Shown here: positions 59,125-64,000 of the stretch, in pieces
Layout of the letters: every line of letters starts with the position of its first letter
Position numbering within the stretch: position 1 is the first letter of the stretch
DNA from: Norana najaformis
Taxonomy: Eukaryota; Annelida; Clitellata; Crassiclitellata; Hormogastridae
Direction: 5' to 3'
Assembly (NCBI GenBank): GCA_964023275.1
Contig: OZ029913.1
Location: 43,648,757 to 43,712,756, forward strand
DNA length: 64,000 nucleotides
Translations under genes and position numbers: made by a program
The notes under the pieces: model-generated
Told to the model about the DNA's origin: nothing
The model's database searches: none
The model's input: the letters and a program-made list of their open reading frames with translations, nothing else

Positions 59125-60724
59125 CCAGGCATCGGTCTTTTTTCTTTTAATTGTGTTGTGTTTGTAATTTCCACATTCATAACTGCATAATTGCATAGCT
59201 TTGTGTAGCTTTGTCCGTTTTGTGACCGTCTTTTTCTCAGAGCAGAAAGTGATGACCAAATGTCTCACTTCTCAGAAACCTAACATATCCATTTCGGTGG
59301 CTCATTCATCAGCTGAATTCATCCAAATTTTTAATTTGGGATGGGATGTCTGAAGGGTTCTTCCTTGACATGTCATTCACTTTCCTCTTTTTTGTATCTG
59401 TCTGTCTGTCATTGTGTATGCCAGTCTGTCGCGTTGATTGTCAGGAACCACACCTTTAACAAACCCTTATGAAAGTGGTGCTGCTTTTGCTCTATTTTGT
59501 CTCTACCTGTGTTTTTCTCTGTTTCTCTGCCTCTTTGTTCCTCGTTCTGTTTTCTGTTGTGTTCATGTTTCTCCCTGTCTTTTTCCTTGTGCATGAAGAA
59601 TATATGGTATGGTTTCATGTTGCCTGTGTTCAAGTATCACTGTGCTTCTACCTTTATCTTAGTTGTTTTGTGTGTCCTTCTTGTGTCTCTCTTGCTATTT
59701 CTGAATTGCCTCTGTTTTGCATTTGTAACGCTGTCTTTATGCCTGCACGTGTCGTTCCTCTGTGTCAGTGTTGCTATCTACTGTGTCATCCTTCTTGTAT
59801 TCTATGTCCTTCTGTACCTGTATCTTCTTCACTGTCTTTGAAGAAGGGCAGTAACAATTAAAACTGTTCACGAAAATTCCAATTTCGACAGGGATTGTGA
59901 AAGACAGTTCACACAGCTGAAAGCGAATGAGCTGCGGAGACCTTGCCAACACCTCCACGTGGTGGTCTCTGGGCATGTACACATTCATTTGTTGCATGGC
60001 GAAGATTGGCAATTTTACCTTATATTGCTGTAGTTTACAAACCGTAATTGTTTTAGTAAATCTACAGTTGTACCAACCGAATGTATTTGTTCAATCAGTT
60101 ATTGTGGTGTATCCATGTGTTCAGTATTGTATGGTTGTGTGTTTGAAACATCAGTATATGCTGCCTTAAACTGGAATGTTTGATTATTGAAATGCTTACA
60201 TATGAGGTTGTTGTTAGGTACGTTAGACTCCCTGTCCTTCAGCAGATTCCATTGGCTTGATGTTTAGAGATGTTTCAGAGGTTCAGAAGGCATGGATGGA
60301 GTTAATCAAAGGGCCAGCCTAGTAAACAGCTTATGGCAAGAGGTGGAGTATGAGAAGAGTAGCCTTGCGGAAGTGTGCATTATGAAGGGCAGTGATAAAA
60401 TCAAAGCAAGTTTTCATACTGACATTAGTTAATGTTTTATACAGTCAAGTGCTGCAATCACTAAAGTAACGACAAAAGCGGTTTAAGCAAGCACAGTATT
60501 TATTGATGTTTCAAGTGTACAATTATATAAAGATGAAACCTTACAGTGGTGTTGCTGCGATCTTTAAGCGAAACCACGCACAAAGCCAGGAACTTAAAAA
60601 GGCTGCTTAATATCAAACCCTTTCCAACGGCAAACGTTTATTCTGTAATAATACTAACAAAAAGTTTGAGAATTAAAACTGTTATTGAAGTGGGTGTACA
60701 CAGTGCTTAGAAATCTGTTTCAAC

Positions 60725-60852
60725 CATCTTTGCTATAGACGTCATTGCTTGTGAATATTTATACATGTAAATATTCACAAGCAGTGACGTCAGAAGCAAA
60801 GATGACGACTGGATGCCAAGATCAAATAATAATTATTTGATCTTGGCATCCA
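60725..60852. repeat. Two adjacent palindromes
   Basis: Palindrome 1 (60725-60804): arms of about 37 bp, CATCTTTGCT..GACGTCA.TGCTTGTGAATATTTA, with a few mismatches and a short loop. Palindrome 2 (60810-60852): perfect 21-bp arms, TGGATGCCAAGATCAAATAAT, one-base loop (quoted here as TGGATGCCAAGATC plus AAATAAT). They are separated by five bases. Confidence 0.9.
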
Positions 60853-60905
60853 ATCAACAGCAGACGTCATTACTCATGAATATTCATATTGGAAACCGGG
60901 TATGA
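60845..60905. promoter_or_regulatory. Second copy of CCAAT/CRE/ATGAATATTCAT block
   Basis: GCATCCAATCAACAGCAG, ACGTCATTACTCATGAATAT, TCATATTGGAAACCGGGTAT, GAAATG. Same order as 56046-56108. It overlaps the end of palindrome 2. It may be a dispersed promoter-bearing repeat or the promoter of an unrecognised transcript. Confidence 0.4.
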
Positions 60906-61282
60906 AATGTTTTGTCCTGGAGGCAGGCAACCGGTCCCCAGTAGATGGTGGGTGGCATTGGTCAGCCTCAATTTGTCTCAACTCCGTCATAAAATCCACC
61001 CCTTCAAAGCTCCATGTGCCACTTGTCTCTAGATACACCGCCATAAAAGCATACATGTAGTTGGGTTTTCGATCTTTTTGCTGATCTTTTCTGCGGCATC
61101 GCCTTCTTCAGTTGATGTTAATCCTAGATGTGGCGCTGCAAAGGTGTCTGAAATCATCACATCTCACGTGAGAAAACTGCGTGGCCTAGGGCTGGTTCGG
61201 TAACGATTTTTAAAGTCCACATAGATTTCTGGTTTTGCTTGGTGTTTTTGTGGCGGTCGCAGTCTAGACATAACTTCCCAGA

Positions 61283-61835
61283 GTGGGAATGACTCCAGCT
61301 CAGTTGTACATGTACACACAGAGCTACCTGCACCACTACCACTTCTACTCTCGACGCAAAATGGCCATTCTTTACTATCTCTTCCCATCTATAGTAACGG
61401 TTTCTTTCTCTCCAAGGAAGAGATGGCTGTTTAAAAGGAGGATAAACTACGGCATGAGCGAAGCTGGTTGGAGAGCGGTTCTTCAGCAAGTTCGGCGAGA
61501 GAACTTAACTGGGCGTGATAATTGGGCCCAAGACTCCGAAGAATTCTTGTTAAAAGAGCGGCAGAGCATATTATTTTTGAGGGTATAAGAAAATGAAATT
61601 ACTAATTACAGTCAAGGTTGTTGGTGGAAGCAAGCTGAGAAATTTGGGGTATGAAAGGCTTTCAGATGAAGAAATGTTAGAAAACTTGAGTCTTGGGATG
61701 AAGATCTTGTCAGAAAAGAAGCGCAAGGACCGGTCGGCGGCAAGGAAAGAGCGCAACGAAGAGTTAGGCAATAAACTGCACTTGTTACGATGTAATCGTA
61801 ATCTCGAGGTTTATACAGCGCCCAATGAAAGCTAA
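61283..61835 (+). other. Unassigned open frames
   Basis: Frame 1 (61283-61588) contains AGWRAVLQQVRRENLTGRDN and DSEEFLLKERQ. Frame 2 (61593-61835) contains YERLSDEEMLENLSLGMKIL and SEKKRKDRSAARKERNEELG, then runs into a LINE-C tail at 61785. The charged composition looks protein-like, but I recognise no family and see no splice structure. It could be one exon pair, a mobile-element ORF or chance. Confidence 0.2.
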
Positions 61836-61915
61836 GTCGCGGGAACCAGCTTATTCACAGGCGTTCAGTCAAAACAAAATTGATAGGCAAAAGGGTTCGG
61901 TTCCAGTCCAGTGTA
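61785..61915 (-). mobile_element. LINE-C tail fragment
   Basis: TAATCGTAATCTCGAGGTTT, ATACAGCGCCCAATGAAAGC, CCAGCTTATTCACAGGCG, CAAAATTGATAGGC. Same 3' end as 55180-55330. Confidence 0.7.
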
Positions 61916-62663
61916 GAATCCTGTTCACCGCGTGTCGAGGCTGTCGTAACAACCTGGGAGAAGAGGATCAGACAAGACAGGAAGTTGAAGAAGATGGATT
62001 TGTCTGCTGAGACATGTCAACCAACGTGGTGCCTAAATTTGAGTACATATGAGACGGTAAATGGAAGCTTCGCCAACATCTCTCAAGCCCGCTACGCAGC
62101 TCCAAGCAGATAAAATGTTTGAGTTGTACCTGGACTGGGAAGGGCGTGCTGCATCCCATTAAGACTTAGCAGGAATTAGATTATCCAGGCTTTTCTGATA
62201 AATTCGAATTTTGTTGAACAGCAAGTTCTTCAGACGTCTGTGCTGGGGACGACCAAACAGGGAGGCAAAGATGTATGTCAGCTTTGAAAGTGGACATGTT
62301 GAGCTGGGGAATTTAATATTGGCTACATAGGCGGTCCATTGTGGCGTGGTTGTCTAGGTAAGCCCATCAGTCAACATCAATACTTTCAACAATGTTAATG
62401 AACGTTTAGCGAATGAAAAATAATACTTTTGAGGTATGTAATATAAAATTTTTATATTTGCTTTCTATGTAGGCCTATATCACCCTTTAGGTTTGTAAGT
62501 TTTATCTTGGGTTTTACGTAGGTTCCTATTTTTCGTTTTTTTTAATACCATATTGGTTTTCTTTGCCGTTTTTCTGAATTGATCGGTTAGATGTTATCCG
62601 TTCGTGATCTGGTAAATCGAACCGCCAGTAGCGTGACCGCGTGATCGCGTGCTAGGCTTATTG

Positions 62664-62778
<115 letters not shown>

Positions 62779-63269
62779 ATTGACAACCAAAAAATAATTA
62801 ACAAATACAATTATAGTCTGTCACATACAGTGGTGCCAATGGGCTGACCTAAAAGGAACAAACAGTTCCGCTACGAAGGTCACCTATTTACATCATGGAT
62901 TACAAATAGGTGACAGTATAATACTGAGTAAAACAATTAATAATCTAAAATATAAAGTAATTTTTATAATCAGTCATTGCATAAACCTAAACAAAAAAAC
63001 AAAAAAACACAACTAAGCACCAAAAATACGCTTTAAAGGTGCGTGAACAGCTTTAGACTAAATGCCTTTGTGCCATGAACTTGATATTCGTACATATACT
63101 CTGCATTATAGTATCGGTTGTTTTTCACCTTTGCTGAATTTGTTGACATACTGTGCCTAACTTTACTCGTTGTCATGCCCTATTGGTGTATAAAAGAATA
63201 TTAAAAAAATTATTGCGTTGTATTCGCTAGATAGTGTCACACTACAACCGCATTAACCAGGACATTCGC

Positions 63270-63280
63270 TAGATGGCGCC
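63270..63280. promoter_or_regulatory. CTCF-like motif
   Basis: TAGATGGCGCC matches the core of the bilaterian CTCF motif. A related CTAGATAGTGTC sits 45 bp upstream after the same ATTCG prefix. A motif match only. Confidence 0.3.
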
Positions 63281-63536
63281 GTTGGTGTCGTCGCGTTGTC
63301 TGCTGTAGGAAGACATCTTGCAAATTTCTGCATTAAGGACGAGAAAAATCCGAGCGTCGGGCTTCCAGGAAAGCCACACGGACGCCTAAATGCATACTAA
63401 TGAGATCATAATCATAAAATTAAAATTACTCGCGTAGCGAACGAACGAACGGTCGCTCGAAACGCCGATAGGGTCACCCGCTTTAGTCCAACGGGCGCAA
63501 GGAACATCTCCACGTGACTGAAAACTTCATCGTCGT

Positions 63537-64000
63537 TTACGATCGGACGAAATGTCGTGCGATTTTAAGTCTATATTCATCGTCGTCCGCATCGAGTCGA
63601 GCATCTTCCTGCAACAGCAGCAGCGGCGGCGGCGGCTGCGATGGCTGCACCAGCAGCGGCATTAGGCGCAGCTGAGCAGGGAGCGCTGATGTAGTAGCAA
63701 TGGCGATAGGCTTGGCCCGTGGTGTACGCATGATGTCCATTTGTGTCATGTCCATAAAGCGAACACCGTAAACTTGACCTTCGTCGTGTGGCGATGATAA
63801 TCGCATGTCGCCCGGAGCACGGTTTTCCGCGCTTGTTTGTCGTGCAGTCGAGTAGGAATTGACAGGTGTTCTGTTAGGATTTGACGGCGGTAACATGTCG
63901 GCGACAGGGCTGTATCGAGTCTTGCGGATCAAGGATTGCGTTTCTTGCGGGAGACGACGGCCTTCGAAAAGGACGAGAGTAGATCTGCCATCGTAATAGG
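63537..64000 (-). CDS. GC-rich open frame running off the right edge
   Basis: The minus-strand frame is open from the window edge to TAA/TGA near 63537: STLVLFEGRRLPQETQSLIR, KTRYSPVADMLPPSNPNRTP, GQVYGVRFMDMTQMDIMRTP, then a Pro/Leu-rich stretch and DADDDEYRLKIARHFVRS. It could be a 5' exon of a minus-strand gene in a CpG-rich promoter region. A competing frame starts MADLLSSFSKAVVSRKKRNP but stops after 20 codons. No family recognised. Confidence 0.3.
   Translation of the reverse strand, partial: YYDGRSTLVLFEGRRLPQETQSLIRKTRYSPVADMLPPSNPNRTPVNSYSTARQTSAENRAPGDMRLSSPHDEGQVYGVRFMDMTQMDIMRTPRAKPIAIATTSALPAQLRLMPLLVQPSQPPPPLLLLQEDARLDADDDEYRLKIARHFVRS

Overview
The window is nuclear DNA from a metazoan animal, most likely a marine invertebrate bilaterian. 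Genes are split by GT-AG introns. Introns and intergenic DNA are full of decayed LINEs, tRNA-derived SINEs, DNA-transposon remnants and microsatellites. There are no operons, Shine-Dalgarno sites or CRISPR arrays. I cannot name the species.

Four host genes can be assembled exon by exon with consistent reading phase. (1) GSK3 kinase, minus strand, 23736 to 7871: nine coding exons, 412 aa, with the Ser9 control site, catalytic motifs and C-terminus all visible. (2) Translation initiation factor eIF3 subunit f, plus strand, 27723 to 32952: eight exons, 272 aa. (3) A group IIC (Na+/K+-type) P-type ATPase alpha subunit, minus strand, about 53532 to 36467: eighteen exons found, with the first coding exon not identified. 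It has unusual substitutions in the phosphorylation and nucleotide-binding motifs and at ion-site positions. (4) A FLYWCH/FAR1-like zinc-domain protein of unknown role, plus strand, 56179 to 59124, five exons. GSK3 and eIF3f are divergent, eIF3f and the ATPase convergent, and the ATPase and gene 4 divergent. A GC-rich open frame runs off the right edge on the minus strand and may be the start of a fifth gene.

The mobile landscape is readable in detail. GSK3 intron 1 holds a 2.2 kb DNA transposon with 44-bp terminal inverted repeats. It carries a CRE/TATA promoter and a transposase-like gene broken by a single frame lesion. A 582-bp LINE copy sits inside another LINE in an ATPase intron with a clear 12-bp target duplication. 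A 364-bp hAT-type MITE (8-bp duplication) and a 209-bp CTTA-tailed insert (12-bp duplication) interrupt a decayed LINE at the left edge. piggyBac-like and pogo-like remnants lie in GSK3 introns. At least three SINE families and one LINE 3' end recur across the window.

The strongest points for follow-up are the ATPase paralog (DKSGT instead of DKTGT, IGAPE instead of KGAPE, altered TM4 and TM8 ion-site residues, a C-terminus ending CF), the transposon in GSK3 intron 1, and a pair of palindromes near 60.8 kb next to a promoter-like block that is also found just upstream of gene 4.
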